Positions 1 through 11,339 of a stretch of DNA of 64,000 bases are shown one piece after another (the first letter of the stretch is position 1; every line of letters starts with the position of its first letter). Under the pieces are notes generated by a model that worked only from the letters and a program-made list of their open reading frames with translations, did no database searches and was not told the origin of the DNA. The stretch is taken from positions 4,660,778 through 4,724,777 of the forward strand of contig JAJVDF010000002.1 in assembly GCA_022410635.1 (NCBI GenBank). The letters run 5' to 3'. The DNA comes from Tretioscincus oriximinensis (Eukaryota; Chordata; Lepidosauria; Squamata; Gymnophthalmidae). Position numbers and translations under genes: made by a program.

Positions 1-135
1 GGAGGGGGTAGCGGGAGCGGGGGGGGTTAGCAGCAACCCGGGATTTTAAAACTCTTTTTAAAAATCCAGCTGGGACAATAAAATTGTCCCTAAAACCGTG
101 AATGTCCCGGTTTACCGGGACGTATGGCAACCCTA
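1..135. mobile_element. hAT-like short element, 3' part cut by window edge
   Basis: The last ~35 bases (gtcccggtttaccggg, then acgtatggcaaccct) match the right end of the complete element at 10206-10641, which has an 8-bp target duplication. The left end lies outside the window. It is non-coding and G-rich at its start. The class is inferred from the better copy. Confidence 0.65.
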
Positions 136-2930
136 CTCACAGAAAATGCTGGGAATTGTAGGAAAGCAAACACAACAATGTCTTATGGGACTTGTCATGT
201 GATGGGATTGATAACTAATGTGTTGGAGTAGCATGGAAGCTTTGAGGTAGGAGAAGACAGATGAAGAAGACATTTTAAAAGAAATAGTGAGGCAAACAAT
301 ATGGTGAGGAAACATCTTCAGATAAGCTAAAGTAATGATAGTATCACATCAAAGACTTAGCTTCATCAATCTGAATGCATACTTAGGTTTCCTCCCATAT
401 TATAACCCACAATACGAAAACGATTGTGGAATTCATGTGTCTCCATGTACCTGTAGCAATGTACATGGAACCAGCAAGAAAATGAATTTCAGTACCCTGG
501 AGTGTCAATACCACACATATAAGCCAGTGGATTCTGCATTGTCCCTGGCTAGTATTTTCTCATGGTAGCCTTCCTTCCTGATATGTACATGGAAAGATTT
601 TTGAATGGAACACAGGCATTTTCGATGCGATGCCTGAAAGAATCAGCTACAGGTTATTCTGGGGCAATGGAGCATTATTTCAAGTGGGATACTGAAAGTC
701 CATCACCATGTGAAGTAGATTCTTAACTACGTAAGTAGCATTGTGATACAAAAGCCTTGTGGGGAGGCAGTCATTGACGGGTATCTGACACATGACAGAG
801 GGGAGACCATTGCACAATCTGGGGACTATCGCTGACAATACCCATCCCATAACTGTTGACCACCTCCCTAACTCATATGACACAGAGATAAAGTGCTAGG
901 CTTCATCTGTGTATTGATGGCACCTAACTGCAAAATTCCTTATTTCTTAGACAATTTTTTATATCTGTGCAAATGTTATGTATAATACATCTTTGAATTA
1001 TATTGTATTCACTGGCTGTAAACCATCTTGAACATTCTTTTGATTTAGAAAGATATATGTGGCCTGGACTCTGGTTGGCTTCTCTCATATAGATTTGCCC
1101 ATGTATTGAGAAGAAGGCTTTCTTGTATTTCCTCCTCTTTCAGTTATGGAAGGGGTAAGGACACACAGAAGGGCTTTCTTTTTGAAGGGACAATGCGAGT
1201 TCAGTCAAAGAAAAAAAAAGAGCATTTCTGAAACACCTTCAAGGTATGCTTGTTGATACATACCAGTCTATCTTTTCCCTTCTTCTGTAGGAAAAAGATG
1301 GTTTAGAGAAGACATGAGAATACAAAATGCTATTAAGTTGTATTCAATAATAACAAATATCTCACAGAGATAGGTGCTGTGTTCTGACAGAACACAAAGG
1401 GTACCTCAGAAGCCATGTGTGGTGCTTTGTGTTCCCAGCTCTTCTTTAAAGTACATTTTCTTCCACAGAATGGTCCCTTCCACACAACATTTTCCTAGCT
1501 TGTTCTTACTGAAGTGTTTCAACAGCCTTATGCAAATACAGTTTTTGCCATGCTTCACAATGCATCAGTAATAAAGGCACAAGGAAGCATAATTTTTTGA
1601 CTGCTGATTCTTTCCGACAACTTTGCAAAATGGCCTTTATTGCCCTTCTCAATCCTTTGTGTGCCTCTTTGTTAATGGGAGAAGGCAAGATTTTGCAAGA
1701 AGTCTCTAGAGACAATGCAGAATCTCACATACAGAGCATTCTCATTATCACTCCCAGGTTACTCAGGTTAGAACAGAATCACTTCTGAGCATGCTCAGAG
1801 ATTACTTCCTGGTTCAGGCAGCTTGTCTCTTCCATATGTATTTAAAGGCTTTATTGTTTGTTTGTGAAAGGGGCTCGGAACCAGGTGATTTCAGAACTTA
1901 ACACCATTGAGGTTTTAACACATCATGTGGAGGGGCCAGTGTTTAGGAGAAGGGGAGGAGGCAGACTGTTATGTGTGAACAATCCCACCTTTGTTTTTTG
2001 CTATATCCTCAAAGCCTCCCTGCATTTTTAAACCTGGCTTTATGTCTTTGACCATAAACAGGGCTGGTTATTCTTGGAAAGAACACTTCTTCTTATTTGC
2101 ACATGATAATGAAAACAGCATTGTGGGGGAAAATCAATTAGATTAACAGTGACAAGCTACCAGTTACCCCACCATTCCTGAGCAACAATTTATTCCTAGG
2201 GTGGTGAGAGGGACTCGAGCCAGCGGTCAGCAAGCCGGCAAATCTGTCTTCTTTGCTGGGTGGTTGTCACTCAAATTGGGTGCCTGCTGATTGTTGTGGC
2301 GCTCCTTGTATTAACACCCTGCTGGGATAATTCTTTTTTATCCCTTTTTTGGCCACCAAGAGGGTCTGCCACCACACTGCTGTTTTTCATCTTGTTAATT
2401 GAGTCATTTATTTCTTTAAAAGGTGAAACTTTATCAGGCTTTATGTGCCAAAATGTGAGAAGGCATTTTTAATGATACATCAAATGTTAGAAGCATGCAG
2501 GTGCCTTGGTAAGGAGAGAGTAACACTCATTACAAAAATTCTGAGGGAAGACAGTGAAAAACATCCAATAAAAACTAACAAAATTATAAATGAACTATAA
2601 TTTTGCACTAGTCGTCAAAAATACAACATTTGCTACAATCTTATCTTTTGCTTTAACTACAAGCTTTAACTACAAACTACTAACTGTTCTAGTTAGCCGA
2701 GCTCATGGGATGATAAAGAATTTCGCTAACATTCCAAGTGGAAAAATAACCCAACACATTATGTTAACAAGTAGGTAACAGAAACATTCAATTTGACTGA
2801 TAAAATGTGCAGGTTAACACAGACATACACTTTATCTAGGAAAGACGCTGCTGGAAAAAAACACCCGGAAATTATATCACATGTAACACTTAGAAAATGG
2901 GTTTAAGAGGATGCAGAAGAGGCATGACTG
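136..2930. other. unassigned noncoding stretch
   Basis: No gene or clear repeat is recognised across most of this stretch. Open frames are short and resemble no family I know. Part of 1700-1815 (gacaatgcagaatc, then gagcatgctcag and acttcctgg) resembles the dispersed repeats at 43010-43250 and 62790-63025, so it may be a third, older copy. Confidence 0.5.
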
Positions 2931-2939
2931 AAGGAAAAC

Positions 2940-3074
2940 ATTTCAAAAGAATAGCTGTGATTAGTCCTTGTTCAGAAAGTCCATCAGGAGGGGGTGCTTG
3001 TAGAACTCTGGAGACTGAGTAAGAGGAATGTAGGCAGCATGAGCTTTCTTAGACAAGTATACTTCTTCAGATGC
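2940..3074 (-). mobile_element. hammerhead-type short repeat, single arm (family H1)
   Basis: On the minus strand this reads GCAT-CTGAAGA, a decayed stem II, GAAAGCTC-ATGC, followed by a tail related to the ...agtctctaaagtgctac...gctatttct... tail of the other copies. GCAT (3071-3074) and ATGC (3037-3040) can pair as stem I of a hammerhead fold. Stem II is mispaired, so catalysis is unlikely. Penelope-like origin is inference. Confidence 0.6.
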
Positions 3075-3186
3075 TGGATTGCAAGAAGGCGTGATCTGCA
3101 GGGAAAAGACTCAGGAATCTATTGGAAGGCAAAATGATGTTCAGAAAGAGACGAAGTGAAGAAAAATTGCATGCATAATTATGCAG

Positions 3187-3400
3187 TTTTATTTATGTAT
3201 TTAGATTTCTCTATTGCTCTATACCGAAAGGTCTCAGAGCAGTTAACAATAAAACCCATATATATATATGGAACGGAGAGAAGTTTTTTCAGCCAAAGGC
3301 CAGGTTAAAGAGGTGCATTTTCTGAATGTGCACAGAGATGCTGATTGGTGCATCTCAGTGCGTGTGTGTTCTATTGTCTGAGATCCAGGACCATAATCTA
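3187..3400 (-). mobile_element. L2-type LINE 3' fragment
   Basis: It begins with the typical reversed 3' tail (ctctataccgaaaggtctcagagcagttaac) and continues with a cagccaaaggccaggttaaagaggtgca block that recurs near 44.6 kb, 25.3 kb and 60.6 kb. It is short, decayed and without usable coding sequence. A (TA)n stretch splits it near 3260. Confidence 0.6.
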
Positions 3401-3415
3401 GTATAGTAGCTCTAT

Positions 3416-5369
3416 TAGATCATAGAATTGGAAAGCAATATCTTAAAAGTAGAACCAAAACTGGACTAAAACTTGTAAAAGGTGAGGCTCAAGGAGTTGT
3501 AGTTTACCATAAAGAACACTTCCCAAACATCCCGCCTCTAAAAATATGGGAAAAGTTATCAAAATACAAACATGTTTTGCTAAATATTAACATTTGATAT
3601 GTTATTAGAGGAACAAGGACAGCTCTATAAAGGAATGGAGAAAGATACAGAGAGACAACTGAGCTGTTTTGAGAACTCTGGATGCAGACTCCTCAGAATG
3701 GATTATTTTTTTAACTTGCCCAATCTCTTGGGTTTAGTTTCTTACATTTGCATATGAGGCTACTTCTGCATGGCAAGAGAAAACTGTCTTGCATCTTCCC
3801 TACAAACAGCAGGGAAATCATGGATATTTTGATGGTGCCAAAATACATGAAAGTTTGTACTTGCTGGCTCCTGTGTTTTTGTGATGGATATTTCCAGCCC
3901 TACGCGCAGGGCAAAGTGAAGGTTTGCTCTTCCCCTCGACATCCACCATTCCTTCCTTCCTTTCTTCCATATGTCATTTCTCCCATCCTTCAGCGGAGCC
4001 ACTGTGGATGTGCAACTATGGCAGCCTGGCAAAGTGGTAATCAAAAAAGTAACTGCCCACAATTTGGAAGCAAGCAGCCATTAAGTAAGCAGTTGTTGGA
4101 AGCAAGTCAGTGGCCACCAGAAACAAGCAGCAGCTGAAAAAATATTTTCCCCCTTGTTTCCAGAGACAAAAAAGGCATTCAAAACTTTGAGGTGTACAGA
4201 TTGACTGGTAACCCTGCCTGTGCCATCCATGATTAGACAGCAGGAGGGAAATAGTTAAGTAATGGTGGGGAATATGTTTAGTTTCTGCCACTCACTGGGA
4301 CCAATCCCCAGCTAAATCTTGAAAAAGTCCCGTTTTCTCTGATTTTTTTTAAAAAGGACATTAACTTTGTTAAATCCAAGTATTCATGCATGGATGGACC
4401 TTTTTAAGACTGAATGCATTCAAAGCTTGTTTTGAATCCAAGTCACTTACAGTTCTATCTCTGTGCCCTTTAAGCATTTCCCTCTTTCAGGACATAATAG
4501 GTTTCAATTTTACTCTCAAGCATTGTGCCTTTCTTCCAGAATAATGTTTGTCACATATTCATTTGGCTCTCACCCCCACACCCTCTGCTCTCCCAGCCCT
4601 GCCAGTTTCAGTGCCTTGTACATTCGCTTTGCCTCCAAATGTTTTGCTGTTCTACTCTCTGTCCATGCTGATTTTTGAAGACACCATGCCCTCCTTGAAC
4701 TGATCCATATGGCGTTCAAGCTTCCCCCCTTCGCAAGTACTCCATTCCCAGACAACCTTCTGCCATGAGGGCTGCAGGCCAGGGCAACCTCTCCCGTGAA
4801 AGTCTCATATGCCAAAGCCTGGAAAGTGCATATTTTAAGGCAACAAAGTAAACTGAAGGCCATCAGAAATGGGAACACCATACATGCCAACATCACATTT
4901 TAAAAACTAACTTTTCTTCTGACAGTCACAGAGGATGACTGACAATGATTCATCTGATTATTACACACGTAAAGATTGCAGCCAGACAAGTCCTAAACAC
5001 TGTTATCTAGGGGTATGTTAGGACTGCCATACATATGGCACACATACTTATGGCAATCACAGCATTGTCCTGGATGTAGAAGTGAAATCCTGTAGTATCG
5101 TTGTTCTGGTGAAATCAGTTCCAAAGTGTTTTTTTTTTTTGGGGGGGGGGGGGGGAAGGGGAATTAACTGTCTGGATGGTTGTTTCTTGGAACCACTATA
5201 GAAAATGACCACCACACAAGCACAAGAACAAGTGGAATTAAGGGAGAATGAACGTGGCTTTCATCCTGGGAGTAGGACTGGAAGGCTGCAAAACTAAACC
5301 TTCCCACTCTTCTTTTCCAAATCCCACTTTTAGAGCTTTAAGAATGTAAGAAGAACTCTTCTGAATGGG
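3416..5369. other. unassigned noncoding stretch with a poly(T)/poly(G) run
   Basis: No gene or recognised repeat is seen. A T run abutting a G run at 5130-5154 is a simple repeat. The longest open frame (3748-4137, plus) has an overlapping frame on the other strand and no recognisable domain, so it is treated as chance. Confidence 0.45.
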
Positions 5370-5377
5370 GTCAGAGC

Positions 5378-5558
5378 TAGGCTGACCAGATGATGCCTTT
5401 TTTGGGTGTGTGTGTGTGTGTTGAAAACCCAGTTTTGGCAGCCTCCCAGTTTTTGCTGAGGAAAAAATAAAATAAAAATTTCCCCAGCATAAACCGGGAG
5501 CCACCCGAAAACCGGGTTTTCACACACACACGCTAAAAGGGGTCATCTGGTCAGCCTA
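5378..5558. mobile_element. palindromic hAT-like MITE (family P), copy 1
   Basis: The ends are TAGGCTGACCAGATGA and TCATCTGGTCAGCCTA. Most of the 181 bp fold back on themselves through ggttttgg.cagcctcccag against ctgggagcc. The flanks gtcagagc (5370-5377) and gttagagc (5559-5566) are an 8-bp target duplication with one change, which fits hAT integration. CA/GT runs sit inside both arms. It has no coding capacity and needs a transposase in trans. Confidence 0.85.
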
Positions 5559-5565
5559 GTTAGAG

Positions 5566-5675
5566 CCCATCTAGTCCAGCGGTCTACCCCATACTGTGGG
5601 CCCCTCAATTGTACCCAGGCAATTTCAAGGAGAAGAAGGTTAAAACCTTCATCTATTCTTGACTCACTGCAAATA
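5566..5675 (-). mobile_element. CR1-type 3' end fragment
   Basis: The block gcccatctagtccagc, then ctcaattgtaccc and aaggttaaaaccttc resembles the reversed 3' untranslated end of CR1 LINEs, compare 17520-17560 and 53380-53450. It is short and lies between two other insertions. Confidence 0.4.
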
Positions 5676-5872
5676 TCCAGCAAAGGAGCTAGTAGCACTT
5701 TGAGACTAACTTGAGAAAAGTGGATGGCATAAGCTTTGGTAGAGATGTCTACTTCTTCAGTAGATGTGTCTACGAAAGCGTATGCCACCCACTTTTCTCA
5801 AGTTATTCTCAAAGTGCTACTAGCTCCTTTGCTGGACTTTCTACTAGACTAACATGGCTATTTCTCTGAAAT
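5676..5872. mobile_element. hammerhead-type repeat, inverted pair (family H1)
   Basis: The left arm (minus) and right arm (plus) are near-perfect inverted copies. Each carries ...cacttttctcaagtta.tctcaaagtgctactagctcctttgctgg. The minus-strand arm holds CTGAAGA-A-GTAGA...TCTAC-CAAAGCTTATGCC, a hammerhead-like core whose GAAA has become CAAA. The right arm adds a tail ending in catggctatttctctgaaa. The divergent arm layout equals that of the larger element at 45356-46329. Confidence 0.7.
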
Positions 5873-6894
5873 TCACTCCAAATGGTTTATCAAGAATTGC
5901 TCCATCCCATGGGCAATATCAAGATTAGCTATAGTCAAAATTATGTTCTCTGCTTAAAAGACACAATATCAGCTCTGACACAATGAGCAGGGTGGGAGAC
6001 GTATTCTGCTCCCGGCACATTCAAAGCCAATATTAAGGTTTTGATTCATGCTGTGTTAGATAACTGGGGCTTGGTAGGGCTCATCAGATGTTTGCTCTGG
6101 CATAGGAGGCACTGGATGGGGGACTAGGAGGGAATGGTGGACGTCGGGGGAAGAGCAAACCAAGTGGGGGAAAGAGAGGTGGAGTTTTGACAGGAAAGCT
6201 GGACTGCTTGTAATACTTCCCATTTTTTTCACTTTCAAATATTCCAATCTGAAGCATGGACTGTTTTTAGTAGTCCACAGTAGAGGAAACAGCCTCTGGA
6301 GAAATGCAAAACATCCTGTGTAGGCCTTCCTGTCTTTTCAATGCTTGCCACATATATCCCCTCATTACAACTGGGTGATAAAGGCCCTGTGCACATCGTA
6401 AGGGAAACCGAGAGAAATCCTCAATCTAAAAGCGATTGTGGATTTTGTTGGGAAAAAGAGGGGGACATTGTTATCTCTGAATCTGTATGGAGCTGGTGCA
6501 AGGCTGATGAGAAGAACCAGGAAGATGCAACTGCGCATGCCCAGCTAGCTGCAATCTTGCAGTCCTGTGGCTGGCATCTTCTTGCACTGCTTGTCTCCTC
6601 GCAACAGTGTAACAGACAGCAGGGCTGCAGGCAGCTTAACATGGAAGACGCAGGCATTTCGTCATGGAGTCGGAAAAGATCTGCAATAGGAGATCCTACT
6701 TCTAGTGCAGATCTTCTTGGGTTGTATAGCAAAACCTAGCGGAACTTCCATAAGGGTGGCTAACAAAGATGATGGAACATTGTGTCAGGAACCAGGTAAG
6801 TAAACATTGTGTGCATGCACCTAAACGGTCTAGTATGGTCTAGTATGCCAACCCTGTACCAGTTGTAGATCTCATAATGTAGATCTACTGCTAA
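5873..6894. other. unassigned noncoding stretch
   Basis: No gene or repeat is recognised. Overlapping frames on both strands at 6341-6739 have no family signature. Confidence 0.4.
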
Positions 6895-6957
6895 ACTCGA
6901 CTAGGATGCAAACATGAATGAAGACACACTTCATTCATATTTGCATCCTAGTCGAGT
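6895..6957. repeat. near-perfect 28-bp hairpin
   Basis: The arms at 6895-6922 and 6930-6957 are reverse complements with a single mismatch and a 7-nt loop (gacacac). The core of each arm is actcgactaggatgcaaa or its complement. No flanking target duplication or transposon end is visible. It could be a small-RNA hairpin, a template-switch mutation or a transposon relic. Confidence 0.85.
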
Positions 6958-8870
6958 CTGTGTGTATGTATGGGGGGAAGAACATGTTATAGGTCACACT
7001 AACAGACATATGATAGGCTCTTGTTCCAGATTTATCCTGGACACCATTGAGGGTAGAAGGACCCTGCCATTGTCTGAGCTAGCATGCAGATGATGTAAAC
7101 CAGAATAAGGCCATGTGAAGAAAAGGCTGACACAAAACATCTTCCAAACTTATGCAGCATTACAGTGCCAGGCATTTTGCTAGTTCTTAAATATTAAAGT
7201 GATAAATGAAGAGATAGTAGCAACTGCCCTGCTGGAAACCTGAGCTGTATGAACAGAATAAAACTTTTAGCATTTTCTAAATGCCGCAGAAGGAGACTCA
7301 GCAAGGCTTTAAGGCAGCACGGACTGAGAGAGGAGTGTAAATGGCTCCTTGTTGAAACTGTTTGGTAGCAGAAGGGGAAAGAGCAGTAGAAACTGGCAAA
7401 TCAGTAAGCTGTGCCAAATGGCTTGAGCAGGAAATAGAGACAGCTATCTTTCATCCAATTTAACTTGGCATTTAACAGCAAGAATTATAATTGTGGCTAG
7501 TAGCACTAAAAATGCTCCTGGCACATATGAAGTCCGAAGTTCTGTCAGCCATTTGTCATGTGCCTTCTCTCCATCTTTCAGTTGATTGAAAATGGGACTG
7601 CTGAAATAAATGAAGGCGGTGATGTAAATTCTAAGTGGATGGTCTGCCTAAATTATCTATTTAAAGGACAAAAACAGAAGAAAATAAAGGCAAATTAATT
7701 CAAGGGAAACGAAAAGCTTATGAACCGTTATGATGTTGAACGGCAACAGCAGACACTAGTGGCCATGATCCAGAGGAATTGGGGCATAATGAGGAATATC
7801 CTATTAGCATCTTAAGCCCTGTATATCCCAGAATAAAGAGCTACTCTGTGTATGCTAGTGCAGACTAGGATAGTCCCTATTCTAGGATATAATCTGTTAA
7901 TAACACCAAATGCAAAAATGCCTTTTAGATTTAGGTTTTTTTTTAATATACATTATCTCATTGAGTTCAGTGCTTGCTCACACTTAGGCTGCCTCTAAAT
8001 ACTCTTTGGGATACATCCATAGGGTAGATCTCTGCCTCTATGACAGAGACTTCGAGGCATCTCCACTGCACTGGATCACAAGTAATCAGCTCTTGGCAAA
8101 GCCCTGATGCTCCATAACTACTGATTGCTGGGTTCATGCAATCCCAGGGCTGAGCACCCCAGGCACCTGGCACCATTCCTGTGTGTGGCACACATTTCCA
8201 CATGTGCAGCATGACATCCCAAAAGATTAGGGAACAGTTAGCCAATAGGGCATGCTCATGTGTGGAGGCTGTTGTGAACCATGTGGGAGCACTGAGATCT
8301 TCTCAACTGTTGATGCGACAGTGCTGCCGTCCCCTCACAGAGTTTACCGGCAGTACTGCAGAACATCTAAGATAGGTGTGGGCAGATCAGCAATGTCTGG
8401 AAGCCTGCAATACCTCTAAAACACACTGCTTAGTCTCTTGTTTATTCTGCTGTTTCATGATATGCTGGAGGTTTATAGCTCAGACAGTAGGGCAACAGTT
8501 TACTCTTGAGTAAACAGTTTACTAGTTGAGAAATATGAGGCCCTTTTCATAAAGTTTGGATAAAATGGATGTATTCACCTTTTCCCATCTATTACCATTG
8601 GCAACCTTGATTAGAAACAAAATCTGATACTTAGTTTGCGTACCCAAAAAAATACATACATGATAACAATAACAATGGTAAATGTTTCAGCTGAAAATAG
8701 GATTGAGACACAAGTTGCACTTTTAGTTTACTGTAATGCTATTTTATATAGTTCAACAAGATACAATTGTGGAAGTGCATGATTGGAATCAGGGAGACCT
8801 TAAATCTATTCACAACCTAAACCACTCAGTGGGATTGCTGAGAGGACTACTTGCCTCATAAAAAATTCAC
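6958..8870. other. unassigned noncoding stretch
   Basis: Nothing is recognised except short blocks around 7020-7110 and 7816-7900 (ccagaataa and ctattctaggata motifs) that resemble pieces of the Harbinger-like MITEs listed elsewhere. No coding signal is seen. Confidence 0.4.
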
Positions 8871-8874
8871 GTAA

Positions 8875-9325
8875 GGAGGCATCCACACAGCAGATACTTA
8901 CCTGGATGGAAGTGCCATGGAGGCAGCTCCATCACAAGGAACGGCGCCTCATCAACATTGATTGTGCTGAAAGACCCATTTCTCCACACTTTCTGAGAGT
9001 TGGGAAAGTACAATCCCAGTGCAGAGCTCTGCAGGGATCCACTCCATCCCTCTGTGTGGCGACCGGCATGGAGACCTTCTTTAGCTGTGGCGAGGAGCAT
9101 ACACAAACTCCTGCAAGAGCTAGGAACTAGCAGGCTGCTGTGAATTACGTGAGTGGTAGGAGAGCATTCTTGTGAGAGCCATGATGGCACCATGCTTTTC
9201 ACTGGGAGCTCTTCAGCAGCAGCACACAACATTGGAAGTGAGTGCGTGAGGACTGGTGATATAGCCTGCCATACTCTTAAAATACACAGCATAGCATACC
9301 TGTGAGTGTGGAGGCAGCCTTTGTC
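8875..9325. mobile_element. candidate Harbinger-like MITE
   Basis: The imperfect inverted ends aaggaggcatccacacagc and gtgtggaggcagcctt match the terminal motif of the element at 55149-55728 (GGCTGCATCCACAC). No clean TTA duplication is seen here, so the boundaries are approximate. A 157-codon minus-strand frame inside has no recognisable domain and is probably chance. Confidence 0.4.
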
Positions 9326-9465
9326 TGAATTGAATAGCAATTCTGCCTTGTCAAGATTTGGCTAAGTAAAGCCATGGGAGGATGTCAGTTGCACTTTGGT
9401 GGCAAAATGGGATGGGGGGTACTTACTGTACAAGGCTACTAGTAGTAGTTGTATGCCACAACTGG

Positions 9466-9722
9466 AAGCCAGTTTGGTGTAGTGGTTATAGTGTGGGCCT
9501 CTTATCTGGTAGTCTCCTGGTTCGATTCCCCACTCCTCCATGAATCCAGCTGGGTGACCTTGGGCCAGTCACAGTTCTTTGAACTCTCTCAGCCCCACCT
9601 ACTTCACAGAGTGTCTGTTGTGGAGAAAGCAACAAAAGCTATATGTGCCACCCTATGGTAGGCTGCCCTGAGACCTTCGGGTATAGGGCGCGATATAAAT
9701 ATAAATAAATAAATAAATAATT
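9466..9722 (+). mobile_element. CORE-SINE with L2-like tail, full length
   Basis: The tRNA-like head (ccagtttggtgtagtggtta, with box B-like ggttcgattcc) drives RNA polymerase III in such SINEs. The central gctgggtgaccttgggccagtcac block resembles the MIR core. The 3' part (gccctgagaccttcgggtat, ataaat repeats) matches the L2 tail in this window, implying mobilisation by L2 enzymes. It ends in (aaat)n. It is the best-preserved copy of its family here. Confidence 0.88.
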
Positions 9723-10205
9723 GAATTGTTCAATTCTATTGGTCCTCTAAATTTATTTCTATCTCTACAAATCATTCTGAAACACAAATATTACAGTTCT
9801 GTCTTCTGCATTTCCTTACCTTGCAGATACCAACAGAAATTACTTGTGTCAGGCATGTAATACTTCAATGAGAACTCACAGATTATAACACAGCATTACT
9901 CTGAAGTAAATACACTCCATCATGCAGCCTCCGAAATGATGATGATTTGGAGACAAATGCCACTTTAACAGTTATTTCTACCTGTACCTCCCAGCAATCA
10001 CCTGACAAGGTAAAATCACCCATTACACATCAGCAGAAACAAGTTGCAAAGCAATTACGTTTGCAAGAAATCTGCCTGCTGTTAAAATCAGAACATTTGC
10101 ATTCTAACTGGAACAGAACCATTAAGGGACTGCAGGAAAATTCTGGCAATGGAAAAAATATTTTCTATATTAAAACTAGGAATTACAAGAAATTTGCTGC
10201 TAATG

Positions 10206-10641
10206 TAGGGTTGCTATATTTTGGCAGCCCAAAACCGGGACGGGGGTGGGGTGGGGGTGCGCGTGCACGTGTGCGTAGCTGCTCCTATGCTGAAGGCGGG
10301 GTTTCGCCCTGCAGCGGAGCAAAAACACTTGGGTTTGTGACAGGAGAACAGAGCTGCCCTCCTGTCACAAAGCCAGGCGTTTCTCCTCTGCTAGAGGCGA
10401 GTTTGTGGCGTGCTTGCCTGAGAGCAGGGTGAAACCCCGCCTCCAGCATAGGAGCAGCTATGGCATGCTCCAAGGTTCATTCTTGGACTGCTTTTCCTTT
10501 AAAATCCTGCATTTTTACATTCCCTGGTGCAGCATCGGGGAATGTAAAGAGCCGGGATTTTGCCTTAAAACCCGGAGGGGACTATATTTTAGTCCCCCAA
10601 ACCGGGATTGTCCCGCTTTCCCGGGACGTATGGCAACCCTA
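10206..10641. mobile_element. hAT-type non-autonomous element with internal palindrome
   Basis: The ends TAGGGTTGCTATA and TATGGCAACCCTA are inverted repeats. The flanks TGCTAATG at 10198-10205 and 10642-10649 are a perfect 8-bp target duplication, diagnostic of hAT insertion. Inside, 10276-10312 and 10424-10460 form a long GC-rich inverted repeat, with a second nested pair (tttgtgacagga and tcctgtcacaaa). The overlapping open frames here are non-coding by-products. Confidence 0.9.
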
Positions 10642-10719
10642 TGCTAATGAAACTATACCACCATTCTTTGTACAAAACCTGGCTACATTGACACATGTAC
10701 TCTTTCAATACTAACAATG

Positions 10720-11100
10720 CTTTAGCATTATTTATAGCGTAGAGCAAAGCTTTTTGTTTTGACCTTCAGAGAATGGTCTTCAGGAACCATTCCCTGAGGG
10801 AACTACTTCTTGCCTTTTGTAGTCAACCAGTAGAAGACTTTCTGTCATATGACTTGTTTTCATTCAATCACACTGATTGGAGGCAGTCAGACATGTAGCC
10901 TTTCTGTGTTCTACATGTCGTATGAGTTGTTTTCATTCAATCACACTGAGAAAGAGGCAGTCAGACACGTAGAACACAGGGAGGCTAGAATATAACATTT
11001 ACCCTTTTTGCAGGAATGTTTCCACAGGGCATGATTGGCTGAGGACTTTAAACAGGTAAGTTTAAAGTAGGTTTAAGACTTGAAACATACTAGGACCTAT
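10720..11100. repeat. dispersed repeat family D, copy with tandem duplication
   Basis: It shares cctttctgtgttctacatg, caatcacactga and caggaatgtttccacaggg (in either strand) with 20110-20240, 57090-57450, 59695-60085 and 62185-62455. A ~55-bp unit is tandemly duplicated (10844-10898 and 10917-10972). The class is unknown, probably a non-autonomous DNA element. Confidence 0.55.
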
Positions 11101-11254
11101 ATTGTTTGCAAGGCATTCCATACCAGCACAAACCCTGTCATGGCCTGAACTAGCTTGGAATGGCAATTTGACAGCAAGCCTCTTAGTCTCTTTTCTGGAA
11201 CAGAATAAAGTCTACTCCATTTTAATCCCTAAAATATTTGTGAAGCCCAGAAGC

Positions 11255-11335
11255 AATTGATGGGCCATTGTGTGAGACGTGATGCTGGACTAGATAGGCT
11301 GTGACCTGATCTAGCAGTCCTCCTCTTACTTCTTG
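11255..11335 (+). mobile_element. CR1-type 3' end fragment
   Basis: The block gatgggccattgtgtgagac, then gatgctggactagatagg and tgatctagcagt is the forward form of the LINE 3' end seen reversed at 17495-17560. It recurs at 24838-24912. Confidence 0.55.
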
Positions 11336-11339
11336 TGGA

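Noticed and set aside
3748..4137. 129-codon plus-strand frame as a possible gene
   Set aside because: A comparable frame lies opposite it, composition is ordinary, and no domain or splice context is recognised.
5676..5872. Claim that family H1 hammerheads are active
   Set aside because: Most copies have mispaired stems, an extra A after CTGAAGA or a damaged GAAA. Activity cannot be claimed from sequence alone.
8867..9340. 157-codon minus-strand frame
   Set aside because: It lies between Harbinger-like ends and has no recognisable motif. Best explained as chance within a MITE-like repeat.
9466..9540. A tRNA gene
   Set aside because: Box A- and B-like motifs belong to the head of a SINE. A complete cloverleaf is not formed.
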